Below are positions 49,723 through 61,908 of a stretch of 64,000 bases of DNA, piece by piece; positions within the stretch are counted from its first letter, which is position 1, and each line of letters opens with the position of its first letter. Where the stretch lies: the NCBI GenBank assembly GCA_051294375.1, contig CM119265.1, positions 19,271,642 to 19,335,641 of the forward strand. The letters are read 5' to 3'. This stretch comes from Paraspadella gotoi. Taxonomy: Eukaryota; Chaetognatha. The notes under the pieces were generated by a model that was given only the letters and a program-made list of their open reading frames with translations, had not been told where the DNA came from and searched no databases. The translations under genes were made by a program, and so were the position numbers.

Positions 49723-50830
49723 CTACGACCACTGGACCTTCATTCCTCGCAACCTCTCCTACAACGGTCCGCTCGTCTCCTCCGAAAACCTCACCTCGGC
49801 CCCGCAGCCGTCCGTCGACGACTCCGACTCGGACCCGCAGGCGTCCGATCGGATGTTCGAGTATTTCGTCGGACCGAAGGCCATCGGAGCAGCGGCGGCG
49901 AAGATGAGGACGGAGGTAAATTAAATAAAAAGTATGTATTTCATGCTTTGTCAGAAGTGGGATTCGAACCCACGCCCACAGGGTGGACTGCGACCTTAAC
50001 GCAGCGCCTTAGACCGCTCGGCCATCCTGACTGACCCTTTAAAATCTTAATGGTTCTGGGTGGACGGCGAGAGGATACGAGCAATATCATTTTGAACGCT
50101 TTAAAATGTATTGAAGCCTGGAGAAAAACTCTCAGTTGCGAGAGACCCTTAGATTCTATTCGTCCTTTTTCAATTCCTCCTCATTCAAGAGTCCCGAGAG
50201 TTCAAGAGTTCAAGAGTTCAAGAGTTCAAGAGTTCAAGAGTTCCTCCTCATTCAAGAGAGTCCCGAGAGTTCAACCGAGTCCGAAAAACCCATGTAATCA
50301 TTCTTCTATAGTTCTATAGTTCCATGCAAGTTAAATCTTTAAGTAAATATTTACTTTTGTCAACCAACGAAAATTAAACGAAATCTTTGAAAACTTGAAT
50401 CTCACTATTTTCCGCCTCTGAACAGTCGCGTCTCCACGAACTCAGTCTTCGCATTGGATTCCGCGAGTTGAGCGACGATGAAGTGGCGGCTATCCTGAAG
50501 AGGCGCTCGACAGATGCGGAGGATGCGGAGGAGACGATGGGGTTGAAGTCGCCGCCAGTGTTGGCAAAGAGCCTCAATTTTACGGGTGACGCACCAATCG
50601 ATTCATTGATTTTATTTATTTTTTTAATTCGTTTGTACCTTGTACCTTATTTTATTTATAAAATGTTGATTGTTTCGTTACAGGCAACTACAGCCTTCGA
50701 ACGTACGTGTCGACCTGCAACTTCTTGACGGAATCAAAGGAGAGTTTTGGACAAAACGGCTGCTTCGCTCAAAGCAGCAGCACCGTCCTCAACACAGTCT
50801 GCAATTGTCACCACCTCACCACTTTCGCTG
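49723..50830 (+). CDS. Polycystin-1-like protein, exons 43-45: GAIN end and GPS motif
   Basis: Exons 49723-49915, 50426-50585 and 50684-50830. Exon 43 reads YDHWTFIPRNLSYNGP. Exon 45 has the full GPS pattern: a first cysteine (STCNFL), GQNGCF, then VCNCHHLTTFA. Autocleavage is expected between Leu and Thr of HLT; all needed residues are present. The exon ends at GCTG|GCAAGT, a GC-type donor that is the same in the inverted copy. Confidence 0.93.
49949..50031 (-). tRNA. tRNA-Leu (AAG)
   Basis: 83 bases starting GTCAGGATGGCCGAGCGGTC. Anticodon arm CTGCG-TTAAGGT-CGCAG, long variable arm, T arm GTGGGTTCGAATCCCAC. In polycystin intron 43, antisense. Confidence 0.96.
50196..50245. repeat. Tandem repeat of AGTTCAAGAG
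   Basis: Five to six copies of a 10-bp unit in intron 43. The inverted copy at about 55850-55890 has about four. Confidence 0.9.
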
Positions 50831-51037
50831 GCAAGTGGTGAAGCACAGTTAAAGATTACCCTGTAAAAAATATTTTTAAAAAATATTCATCATGGTCTCT
50901 ATATTAAAAAGTTTATAATAAAAATTAATTATCAATATATTAAACTGCAAATTAAGTTTTTCCCCAAGGATTTTTCAAACGATGCGATGTATAAATATAA
51001 CTCGCCTTTCATTGTAAACTTTCAATTGTTGTCCAAG

Positions 51038-52276
51038 GCGGGTTCATCGTGATGCCGGCGACGATCGATTTCTCCAACCTCAACTTCGATCCCGCGGATA
51101 ACCCCGTCATCTACATCTTCGTCGGCGTCCTTCTTATCCTCTACACCACGCTGATGGCGTGGGCGCGGTGGCGTGGGCGACGTGACGTCGAGACGCTGGG
51201 CGTGGCCCCGCTGCCCGACAATGACCCGAAGCACAAATATTTTTACGAAGTCGTCGTCGTCACTGGGGTTCAGGTCAGGCCAGGGGGTTGAATGGATGAG
51301 GGATGGAGTGACGAGTGTTCTTTACTGTTGTTTGTATTAAAAATAAAGTATACCGTTTTCTCTCTCGGATTCTTGCCGTCTATGAGTTATCTCTATTGTA
51401 AACTTTTTTGCCATGAGCCGTTGTTCTCTTGTCTTCCCGATCAGAAAACCGCGGCAACGAAATCCCGCGTTTTCGTGGTGCTCTCTGGCGAAGATGATGA
51501 GAGCGAACCCAGACAATTGGTGGACGACAAAAGAGCAACGTTTCGACCCAATCAAGTAAACTCTTTTCTGATGTCGACCGAATTTCCTCTGGGGAATCTA
51601 AATTTCATTCGAGTTTGGCACGACAATTCGGGAAAGAGGGTAAGTTTTGAATTCACCCTTTGGTGTTACTTCATTTTGTACATTAGGAAATTTTAAAATT
51701 ATTTGAAAGATAAAAATCCCGATTGATTTCGAATATCTTGATATATCTGGATCTTGATATCTTATAAGTCGACAAATTATTTAGAATTGATACTCCAATG
51801 ATAATTTTTCCTGCAAGAACGAAGCCTCTTGGTTCCTCCAATGGATTCTGGTGACGGATCTTCAAACGGGAGACAAGTTTCAATTCATCGTTCACAAATG
51901 GTTCGCAGTGGAGATGGGAGACGGACAGGTTCGTGAACATCACTTTCACTTTCACCATAGCCTGTTTAAAGTCAGGCTTAGTGGCAAGAAAGCTTATTTA
52001 TTAAATAAATCGATAATTTATTGTATTGGTTGCGCCAATTTCAGACATAAAGATATCTATTAAAAGTTTAGTAAAAGACGTAATACGTGTTCTTGTAAGT
52101 TATTTAATTTCTTTATTTCTCCCCAACTTCTATAAAAAACAAAGCTGGACCGGGTGATCGCCGTTGCGGGCGAGGAGCAGCTCAAGAATTTCCAACATCT
52201 CTTCACCAAAACGTCGAGACGCAACTTCGCCGACGGACACCTCTGGTTCTCTATTTCCGCCAAACCAAAAAACTCG
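51038..52276 (+). CDS. Polycystin-1-like protein, exons 46-49: TM1 and PLAT domain
   Basis: Exons 51038-51273, 51445-51639, 51818-51928 and 52145-52276. After the GPS comes GGFIVMPATIDFSNL, then the first transmembrane helix NPVIYIFVGVLLILYTTLMA with WARWRGRRD on the inner side. The PLAT (LH2) domain follows: KYFYEVVVVTGVQ, SRVFVVLSGEDDES, NSFLMSTEFPLGNLNFIRVW, NEASWFLQWILVTDL, KFQFIVHKWF. PLAT binds membrane lipid or protein partners inside the cell. Exon 49 ends DGHLWFSISAKPKNS in phase 0 and continues at 62818. Confidence 0.96.
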
Positions 52277-52404
52277 GTCATGAGTTGCGATTTTGCCCTT
52301 GAAAACGATAGAGAATTTTGAATCCTGACGATAATAATAATAATTTTGACATAAATCAATTTAATTGTTCCGGAGTGGTTTTACTGCATAAAAAAACCCG
52401 TATT

Positions 52405-52487
52405 TGTCAGAAGTGGGATTCGAACCCACGTCCACAGAGTGGACTGCGACCTTAACGCAGCGCCTTAGACCGCTCGGCCATCCTGAC
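52405..52487 (-). tRNA. tRNA-Leu (AAG)
   Basis: Full 83-base gene like 49949-50031, first of a tandem array in polycystin intron 49. A shared ~200-bp flank (ACTGCATAAAAAA, GAGCGTTTGGGGCGAGCGTC) repeats with it. Confidence 0.95.
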
Positions 52488-52636
52488 CACAATATCCTGT
52501 TCATGAATATCGATAAAAATAAAAATTTGACATAAGTCTTTTAATTTCAAAGAGTGGCTCATGTCATAATAGAGCGTTTGGGGCGAGCGTCTTTAATTTC
52601 CAGAAGAGTGGTTTTACTGCATAAAAAAAAGCTTAA

Positions 52637-52722
52637 TGTCAGAAAGTGGGATTCGAACCCACGCCCACACGAGTGAGACTGCGACCTTAACGCAGCGCCT
52701 TAGACCGCTCGGCCATCCTGAC
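52637..52722 (-). tRNA. tRNA-Leu (AAG), with insertions
   Basis: Second array member. Extra bases in the T stem side (AGAAAGTGGG) and variable arm; either decayed or poorly sequenced, since the mirror copy at 53418 is damaged at other places. Confidence 0.75.
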
Positions 52723-52813
52723 AACGAGATCCATATAAGTCGATAATAATAATAATTTGACATAAATCAATTTAATTGTCTTGAGTTGGTTTACTGCATA
52801 AAAAAACCCATAT

Positions 52814-52896
52814 TGTCAGAAGTGGGATTCGAAACCCACGCCCACATGTGGGTCTGCGACCTTAACGCAGCATCTTAGACCGCTCGGCCACCTGAC
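52814..52896 (-). tRNA. tRNA-Leu (AAG), altered
   Basis: Third array member, with an extra A in the T loop and a lost base in the acceptor stem, plus GATG in place of GGCG near the anticodon arm (also seen in the mirror copy at 53241), so that change is probably real. Confidence 0.7.
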
Positions 52897-53037
52897 CTCA
52901 CTAGATATGAGAACGATAAAATCAAAAATTTGATTTCAGTCTATTTAATTGTCAAGAGTGTCTCATGTCATTAATAGAGCGTTTGGGGCGAGCGTCTGTA
53001 ATTTCCGGAAGAGTGGGTTTTACTGCATAATAAAAAA

Positions 53038-53098
53038 CTGCGTTAAGGTCGCAGTCCACACTGTGGGCGTGGGTTCGAATCCCACTTCTGACAATAAG
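53038..53098 (+). tRNA. 3' part of a tRNA-Leu at the foldback point (partial)
   Basis: Starts exactly with the anticodon arm CTGCGTTAAGGTCGCAG and runs through the variable and T arms to TTCTGAC. The 5' half is missing. It forms the spacer between the two inverted arms. Confidence 0.9.
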
Positions 53099-53240
53099 TT
53101 TTTTTTTATTATGCAGTAAAACCCACTCTTCCGGAAATTACAGACGCTCGCCCCCAAACGCTCTATTAATGACATGAGACACTCTTGACAATTAAATAGA
53201 CTGAAATCAAATTTTTATTTTTATCGTCTTATATCATGTG

Positions 53241-53324
53241 GTCAGGATGGCCGAGCGGTCTAAGATGCTGCGTTAAGGTCGCAGACCACACTGTGGGCGT
53301 GGGTTTCGAATCCCACTTCTGACA
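53241..53324 (+). tRNA. tRNA-Leu (AAG), mirror of 52814-52896
   Basis: Same GATG change as its mirror, with intact acceptor stem. Within the probable assembly duplicate. Confidence 0.7.
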
Positions 53325-53417
53325 ATATGGGTTTTTTTATGCAGTAAAACCAACTCAAGACAATTAAATTGATTTATGTCAAAATTATTATTATTATCGA
53401 CTTATATGGATCTCGTT

Positions 53418-53499
53418 GTCAGGATGGCCGAGCGGTCTAAGGCGCTGCGTTAAGGTCGCAGTCCACTCTGTGGCGTGGGTTGAATCCCACTTTCTGACA
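53418..53499 (+). tRNA. tRNA-Leu (AAG), mirror of 52637-52722
   Basis: Damaged in the T arm (GGGTTGAATCCC, TTTCTGAC) but intact in the 5' half, the opposite of its mirror. Confidence 0.7.
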
Positions 53500-53647
53500 T
53501 TAAGCTTTTTTTTATGCAGTAAAACCACTCTTTGGAAATTAAAGACGCTCGCCCAAACGCTCTTTAATGACATGAGCCACTCTGAAATTAAATAGACTTA
53601 TGTCAAATTTTTATTTTTATCGACTATATCATGAACAGGATATTGTG

Positions 53648-53730
53648 GTCAGGATGGCCGAGCGGTCTAAGGCGCTGCGTTAAGGTCGCAGTCCACTCTG
53701 TGGACGTGGGTTCGAATCCCACTTCTGACA
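53648..53730 (+). tRNA. tRNA-Leu (AAG), mirror of 52405-52487
   Basis: Complete 83-base gene, identical in body to its mirror. Confidence 0.85.
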
Positions 53731-56052
53731 ATACGGGTTTTTTTTATGCAGTAAAACCCACTCCGGACAATTAAATTGATTTATGTCAAAATTATTATTA
53801 TTATCGTCAGGATTCAAAATTCTCTATCGTTTCAAGGGCAAAATCGCAACTCACTGACCGAGTTTTTTGGTTTGGCGAAAATAGAGAACCAGAGTGTCCG
53901 TCGGCGAAGTTGCGTCTCGACGTTTTGGTGAAGAGATGTTGGAAATTCTTGAGCTGCTCCTCGCCCGCAACGGCGATCACCCGGTCCAGCTTTGTTTTTT
54001 ATAGAAGTTGGGGAGAAATAAAGAAATTAAATAACTTACAAGACACGTATTACGTCTTTTACTAAACTTTTAATAGATATCTTTATGTCTGAAATTGGCG
54101 CAACCAATACAATAAATTATCGATTTATTTAATAAATAAGCTTTCTTGCCACAAGCCTGACTTTAAACAGGCTATGGTGAAAGTGAAAGTGATGTTCACG
54201 AACCTGTCCGTCTCCCATCTCCACTGCGAACCATTTGTGAACGATGAATTGAAATTGTCTCCCGTTTGAAAGATCCGTCACCAGAATCCATTGGAGGAAC
54301 AAGAGGCTTCGTTCTTGCAGGAAAAAATTATCATTGGAGTATCAATTCTAAATAGTTTGTCGACTTATAAGATATCAAGATCCAGATATCAAGATATTCG
54401 AAATCAATCGGGATTTTTATCTTTTCTAATTAAAAATTTCCAAGTAACAAAAGGGTAACACCAAACTTACTCTCTTTCCCGAATTGTCGTGCCAAACTCG
54501 AATGAAATTTAGATTCCCCAGAGGAAATTCGGTCGACATCAGAAAAGAGTTTACTTGATTGGGTCGAAACGTTGCTCTTTTGTCGTCCACCAATTGTCTG
54601 GGTTCGCTCTCATCATCTTCGCCAGAGAGCACCACGAAAACGCGGGATTTCGTTGCCGCGGTTCTTCTGATCGGGAAGACAAGGGAACAACGGCTCATGG
54701 TTAAAAAGTTACAATAAGATAACCATAGACGGCAAGAATCGAGAGAGAAAACGGTATACTTGTATTTTTAATACAAAAACAGTAAAGAACCTCGTCACTC
54801 CATCCCTCATCCATTCAAACCCCTGGCCTGACCTGAACCCCAGTGGACGACGACGACTTTCGTAAAAATATTTGTGCTTCGGGTCATTGTCGGGCAGCGG
54901 GGCCACGCCCAGCGTCTCGACGTCACGTCGCCCCGCCACGCGCCCACGCCATCAGCGTGGTGTAGAGGATAAGAAGGACGCCGACGAAGATGTAGATGAC
55001 GGGGTTATCCGCGGGATCGAAAAGTTGAGGTTGGAGAAATCGATCGTCGCCGGCATCACGATGAACCCGCCTTGGACAACAATTGAAAGTTTACAATGAA
55101 AGGCGAGTTATATTTATACATCGCATCGTTTGAAAAATCCTTGGGAAAAACTTATTTGCAGTTTAATATATTGATAATTAATTTTTATTATAAACTTTTT
55201 AATAACCATGAATATTTTTTTAAAATATTTTTTACAGGTAATCTTTAACTGTGCTTCACCACTTGCCAGCGAAAGTGGTGAGGTGGTGACCAATTGCAGA
55301 CTGTGTTGAGGACGGTGCTGCTGCTTGAGCGAAGCAGCCGTTTTGTCCAAAACTCTCCTTTGATTCCGTCAAGAAGTTGCAGGTCGACACGTACGTTCGA
55401 AGGCTGTAGTTGCCTGAACGAAACAATCAACATTTTATAAATAAAATAAGGTACAAGGTACAAACGAATTACAAAAAATAAATAAAATCAATGAATCGAT
55501 TGGTGCGTCACCCGTAAAATTGAGGCTCTTTGCCAACACTGGCGGCGACTTCAACCTCATCGTCTCCTCCGCATCCTCCGCATCTGTCGAGGCCTCTTCA
55601 GGATAGCCGCCACTTCATCGTCGCTCAACTCGCGGAATCCAATGCGAAGACTCAGTTCGTGGAGACGCCGACTGTTCAGAGGCGGAAAATAGTTGAGATC
55701 AAGTTTTCAAAGATTTTCGTTTAATTTTCGTGGTTGACAAAAGTAAATATTTACTTAAGATTTAATCATGGAACTATAGAACTATAGAAGAATGATTTCA
55801 TGGGTTTTTCGGACTCGGTTGAACTCTCGGGACTCTCTTGAATGAGGAGGAACTCTTGAACTCTTGAACTCTTGAACTCTTGAACTCTCGGACTCTTGAA
55901 TGAGGAGGAATTGAAAAAGGACGAATAGAATCTAAGGGTCTCTCGCAACTGAGAGTTTTTCTCCAGGCTTCAATACATTTTAAAGCGTTCAAAATGATAT
56001 TGCTCGTATCCTCTCGCCGTCACCCAGAACCATTAAGATTTTTAAAGGGTCA

Positions 56053-56135
56053 GTCAGGATGGCCGAGCGGTCTAAGGCGCTGCGTTAAGGTCGCAGTCCA
56101 CCCTGTGGGCGTGGGTTCGAATCCCACTTCTGACA
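56053..56135 (+). tRNA. tRNA-Leu (AAG), mirror of 49949-50031
   Basis: Complete 83-base gene within the probable duplicate. Confidence 0.85.
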
Positions 56136-58680
56136 AAGCATGAAATACATACTTTTTATTTAATTTACCTCCGTCCTCATCTTCGCCGCCGCTGCTCCGA
56201 TGGCCTTCGCGTCCGACGAAATACTCGAACATCCGATCGGACGCCTGCGGGTCCGAGTCGGAGTCGTCGACGGACGGCTGCGGGGCCGAGGTGAGGTTTT
56301 CGGAGGAGACGAGCGGACCGTTGTAGGAGAGGTTGCGAGGAATGAAGATCCAGTGGTCGTAGCTGAGAGAGCCGTGGAAAAGTAAGAGTGCTGAGGTTGT
56401 ATTCATTCGGTTTGATGATTGATTGACTCGTTTACATCGATTGATTCTATTAATAATAGTATTATAGTATAATAATAATATATATAATATATATAATAAT
56501 AATAATAGTATATATATTAGTAGATTCATTCTTTGATAATCGATTGATTTGTCGATTAATTTAATTCTATTGAATCTATTAATAGGTTGAGTCCTCACAT
56601 TTGATGCGTTTCGTTGACTACTGGATTCTCGTTCCCAATCTTAATGAGCACGAGATACTTGAGACCCTCTGACGGGGGAATAAGCTCCACGTGGACCGCC
56701 GGCGGAGGGCGACGCAGCAAGGGAAGTGGCGTTCATGACTTGAGTCACCATCGCCGATTGACTTCGGATGGAGTCGGGCGTGAAGTGGAGTGGCGGGTCG
56801 ACGTAGCCTGCAGGAGGTGGAGTTGGAAGCGTTTGAATAAATGCAAAATAAAAATATTTTTTTTCTAAAACATTCTAGCTATAACCAATCTCGAACATCA
56901 GATTAACCATGATGAATATTATGTTAATATTAATTATGAGGATGACGATGTCGACGACGATGATGTGACGATTTGGATACTAATGTTAACAATGACAAAA
57001 ATTAAATTGCTTACATCAATGACGAGTTCAAGACAATGACCACAACAACAACAACACTAATATAAGGAAGGACCAATTAGCTTTCTTACACTAACACTGA
57101 CAAGGGGTAAGTTTTTAGTAGTTAATGAATGGAAAAATTTTTATATTGTTTATAACAATTATTTATCATTAACAAAAACGACAACAATATAGATCCCAGA
57201 TCACTCGTCACCATAATTATTGGGATCCATCTCGACGAGCGGTTGGACTTCGGCGTCGGGGTTTTTGGGAATCTGGATGACGATTGGATCGACGAGACCG
57301 AAACGTTGATCTTCCCGCGGGAGATTCGAAGTCGAGGCTCACGACCTCGCTTCCGTCCGTGTCCGTCCGAGCGCTTCTCCCAGAACTTTTGGCAGAGCTT
57401 GGTTGGCCTGAGGAAACAAAAGGGCAACGGATTGAACGTTGATGCTCTAGATTCTAGCATCTTTTTCTCCAGTTTAAATTGACGCACGGAGACGTAAGCG
57501 TAAGGATTCGACTTCATGGCGGAGGCAATGCTGGAGACGACGTGGTGTTGTCCACCTCCTCGTTGTCGTCGAACACTCCTCCTGGAAGTTGGAAGAGCCC
57601 GTCGCCCATGGAGGACCCGTTTGCGAAAGCTCGACGCCGGGATTTAGAGACTGGGGAAAGAAGGAATTGAGGAAATAAGAATTGGGAAATGGAGAATGGG
57701 AAATGAAAGATAGTTCAAGATAAAAATAAATGATAATCATCTCAATAATTACTTAATTAGTGAAACATTACATTGTCAGCATTGCCAGTATTCGTTTATT
57801 CGCACCCAATTATTATTGCTACAATTTCTTCCTTCAGATCTAAGGCCAACCGGAAATGTTGAGGTTTTCCGAGACGAGCTTCTGCATGGGTCCTCCGACC
57901 ACGATCGTCTGGAGAAGCCCGGTCGAGACCATTCGATTTCCCTCCATCAGTTTCTCGACGTTGATTCGCGCCGTCTCGATCTGTGCCGCCTTCTTGCGCG
58001 CTTTGAAGACTATCTCCGGCGTGGGGAGGGCCTTGGGAAAGTGGCGTAACGTTAACTATTTATAATAATAAAGTAACACGATTCAAAAATGTAACATAAA
58101 TGCCACGCAAGAAGTAATTGTCAAAATCCTCCCCCCCAAAACGCTAATAAGAAAAAAAAACTACTAAAACAAAAAAAGAGAAAAACTTACATCCCGAAGA
58201 ACTTGTCCACAAGTAGGAGATCCTCCTTCCTTTATCGGGGTCGGACCTCTTCTTCGGAGGTTTCGGCTTCCTGCGAATCCCCCAACACTTCGTCCGCGAC
58301 TCGGGGTCCTGGCCATGGGAAAAGCTCTCGTAGAACAATTAGCTCTTTAAATTTTTAAAACTAATCAATATCTGAGTGACCCACGTTTTCCTACGTCCCG
58401 ACAGTTGACGAGAAACATCCTCTGCTCATCCTTGACTTAGACCGTCTTACTTTCCATCGGTCTGATCCAAACCTTCAGCTTCTCGAGCCCGACGACGTCG
58501 ACTTCAAGAGATTGCCGATGAAGGCGGTGATCTTAGATTCCGACGACGTGAAGTATTTCTGCGTCGGTGAGGCGACGTCGGCGGTGAAGGCATCGACAAG
58601 AGGCGAGACGGCGTCGCGGCGCGAGACGTCGATTCCGTGGAGAGCTGAGATGTCGCCTCTGACAAGGTGGCTAGAGAGTC

Positions 58681-58681
58681 T

Positions 58682-58770
<89 letters not shown>
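58681..58770. repeat. (GA)n microsatellite, mirror of 47331-47392
   Basis: GAGAGA with two AAGAG breaks; about 30 bp longer than the left-arm copy. Confidence 0.95.
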
Positions 58771-58775
<5 letters not shown>

Positions 58776-59211
58776 AAATAAGTACTGGAGAATAAAGTAT
58801 AAATTTAATATTAAAATTATCATTAAAAGGAATCCAGACACACACTGACTTGCGGCCATCTCCGCATCCTGAACACTGGTGATTTGCGTGAGGGCCTTCT
58901 CGACGATCAACATCGACCATCTTCGACCTCATACCGACTTTCTCCTTGAAGGCCTCCTTCGCTCTGCTTCCAACTCCTCCGCTGAAGCTCCTGGCTTGTT
59001 TTCTTCGTCTGTGGGGAAGAATGCGAAATGATTGGCTTCTCGTCTCTAAGCGTGGATCCTTTGAACTTTGGTATAAAGTGATAATGTTTACATATAAATC
59101 TTGATATAACATGGATATCACATTAGTTAATGCGCTATCACTTTAATCCTTGGATCCTTGGAATTTCCACTAGAGAGTTATAGCTCCAGAGGCTGAGAAC
59201 AAAGTAATCGT

Positions 59212-59283
59212 GGCTCGTTGGTCTAGTGGTATGATTCTCGCTTAGGGTGCGAGAGGTCCCGGGTTCGACTCCCGGACGAGCCC
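59212..59283 (+). tRNA. tRNA-Pro (AGG), mirror of 46803-46874
   Basis: Complete gene, loop TTAGGGT. Within the probable duplicate. Confidence 0.88.
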
Positions 59284-59585
59284 AAGTAATATTTAATTCA
59301 TAAATTAACTTCTCCTTTTGTTACTTTTGCCATTTCTTATCAAAAACAATCGTTAGAAAACTGAGAACCATTAAAACAATCTTAAAAATAACATATAAAT
59401 CTTTACATAACATAACCTTGTTTTGTCTATAGTGGAAGTTTCATGCAATCTCTAACTTTGTTTTCTTAAGTCTTAGCAGTTTTTGATGCTCATGTATGTA
59501 CTGAATCAACCTTGTTGAATTTGAAATAAAAATGCATATATATATCACATTAGTTAATGCGCTATCACTTTCATCCCTCATAAGT

Positions 59586-59657
59586 GGCTCGTTGGTCTAG
59601 TGGTATGATTCTCGCTTAGGGTGCGAGAGGTCCCGGGTTCGACTCCCGGACGAGCCC
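59586..59657 (+). tRNA. tRNA-Pro (AGG), mirror of 46478-46549
   Basis: Complete gene, loop TTAGGGT. Within the probable duplicate. Confidence 0.88.
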
Positions 59658-61580
59658 AAATAACATTTTATTCATGGATTAACTTCTCCATTAATTGCTT
59701 TTACTATTTCTATCAAACTGAGAACCATTTAAACAATCTTAAAAATAACATCAATAAGAGTTATAACAACTACAACGAAACAACAAACAAAGTCTGCCAA
59801 CCGGTGGCGCCGTTTAAGCGCCGACGCCAACTCGTTGATGGTCTCGACGGCTCCGACGAAGGACTGTAGGCTGGAGCCGTTGTTGAGGGCGGCCTCGCCC
59901 TCGGCCAGACATCCACGAGCGGTTTGGGGGAAACGCGGAGAATCCCCACGAACTGAGGGTGAAAGCGTCGAGAGAGTCGAATATCCTTGGATCGCGGAAG
60001 ACAAATAGATTAACCATGGATGAATATTGGTGAGAATTATTTATGAATCAGGGATTAATCAGGATTGTCTTGTCATTGGTTGATGGGTGAATCATGGTTT
60101 GCATGATTAAAGAAATTTACTGAATCTTAGTTGAATCTTTGTATTAAGGAAGAATTTGAGGATTAATCATGGATGCACTAAGTCTAAGAATATTTGCTTC
60201 ATGACGAAAAAGTAAATCGTAATCTAGCTACTCGGATTAAAACCCTCACCTGACAAAAACCTCCATTTGTAATCAGTGGCCTCCGGACCTTGCGGCGGTT
60301 TCATGGTCCTATTGGGCTGAGGTCCGAAGGCGAGGGCTGAGTCGACGTTGGCGATGGGGTCTCGGACAAAGAGTTGGTAATTGGCCACGCCGTCGGTGTC
60401 TGCGTGGCGGGGGGTTGGATTTCAAATAGAATCTGCTGACATTATTGCGCCGAGTATGTTAACAATTTACGTTTTTACGTTATGTTGTGTAATGTGTATA
60501 TTATAACTATAAGAGGGCAATAAATACTTCACGAGGAGTCTTTTTTTTTAACGATTTTCAATGTTTGATTCGTCTTTCACAAAAGTTTGTCTTTCGACTG
60601 TCTTCATTTCCAATCGGACGCAATCCGTCCTACCATGTCTTTCATTCCAATAAAACTTACTTACCCTGCCATCCCTCGCAATCGATGCCGTAATCCGCTT
60701 CCATGGACGATTCCGGAATCTTTCTCAAAGAGCAAGTCCATTAGCCGCGAGGTCATTTATGACTACCTATGTTTAAAATCAAGTTAACTTGATTTCAAAT
60801 ATAAGTTTAAAATTTCGACGCTGCGAAATAGACTTTCCGCCGGAACTTACACTGACAGCGCTAAGTCCGGCGCTGGAAAATCCGAAGAAATTGCTTCGAC
60901 GCTGATGACGAAAACTTTTCGCTTGAGATTCGTTTTGAAACAAAGCGGAAGAGATTAAGATCTGAGAGGATTTCACATCTGGAAAAATAAATAAATGCGA
61001 ATATAGATAACTAAATAAGTAAAATTCTTGACATTCTTTTTTAGCAGTAAAATTGAATGGTTTTTTTTCGGTCCAGGGCTTGCTTTTCCTCTTTCTTATT
61101 ACCAACACGATCCAACTACAATTAAATTTGTTCACTTTTCTCACGTAGCTCTATTCCTCTTATTCATGCGATTCTCGCTCCTTCGCCCTCCTTCACTCAC
61201 ACCACTGTCCCTCACCCCCCCACTCACCCGGCACGACCCCTTCCGCCAACGTGTCCGGTCCGAGAGCCGACTCTCCCTCCGCCCCGACGACGCTGATGCT
61301 CCAAGAGCGTCCAACTGCTTAGTCGTCGTCGTCGTCTCCGCGGCGTCGAACGCCTCTAGAATCAACGAGGCGCTGCGGAGACGTAGAGATCTCCGTTCTT
61401 TATAGCGACACAAACCGTCCTGGACGCATCTGAAGGATGGTGGAGTTCAATTGATTGATGACTGAATAAACAAAAAAAGACTAACAGAAAAACAGAGATC
61501 ACGGCAACGGCTTTTAGAACTGTGGCAATAATGCTTATTTAAATACCTCGTCATAAAAACTAACTTCAACTCAAATCAAG

Positions 61581-61612
<32 letters not shown>

Positions 61613-61614
61613 CC

Positions 61615-61651
<37 letters not shown>

Positions 61652-61672
61652 CAACAACAACAACAAACAACC
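61581..61672. repeat. (AAC)n microsatellite, mirror of 44498-44546
   Basis: About 90 bp with several missing or extra bases, against about 49 bp in the left arm. Confidence 0.93.
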
Positions 61673-61836
61673 TGATTGGACGTCTGGCGGGTCTCCCTTG
61701 ACGACGCGAAGGTCCACGTGACCGAATCCAGTCTGCAGGAGATCGTAGAGTTTGAGTTTACGTCGAGATCGTACGAAAGCGTGGAATCTGGTGAAGCCGT
61801 GAATAGAAGGCAACGAGCAATATCCAAAATAACGAT

Positions 61837-61908
61837 GGCTCGTTGGTCTAGTGGTATGATTCTCGCTTCGGGTGGAGAGGCCCCGGGTTCGACTCTCCGG
61901 ACGAGCCC
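61837..61908 (+). tRNA. tRNA-Pro (CGG), mirror of 44258-44329, damaged
   Basis: Loop TTCGGGT present, but one base is lost in the anticodon stem (GGTGGAGAGG) and one gained in the T arm (GACTCTCCGG). Fits the error pattern of this arm. Confidence 0.7.

Larger units (their letters stand above)
43664..53037 (+). repeat. Left arm of a 9.4-kb inverted duplication
   Basis: This arm holds polycystin exons 29-49 and the tRNA genes between. Its reverse complement, with many small indels, is 53099-62514. It starts at the GA tract near 43664 and stops at the AAAAAA following ACTGCATAAT. Confidence 0.95.
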
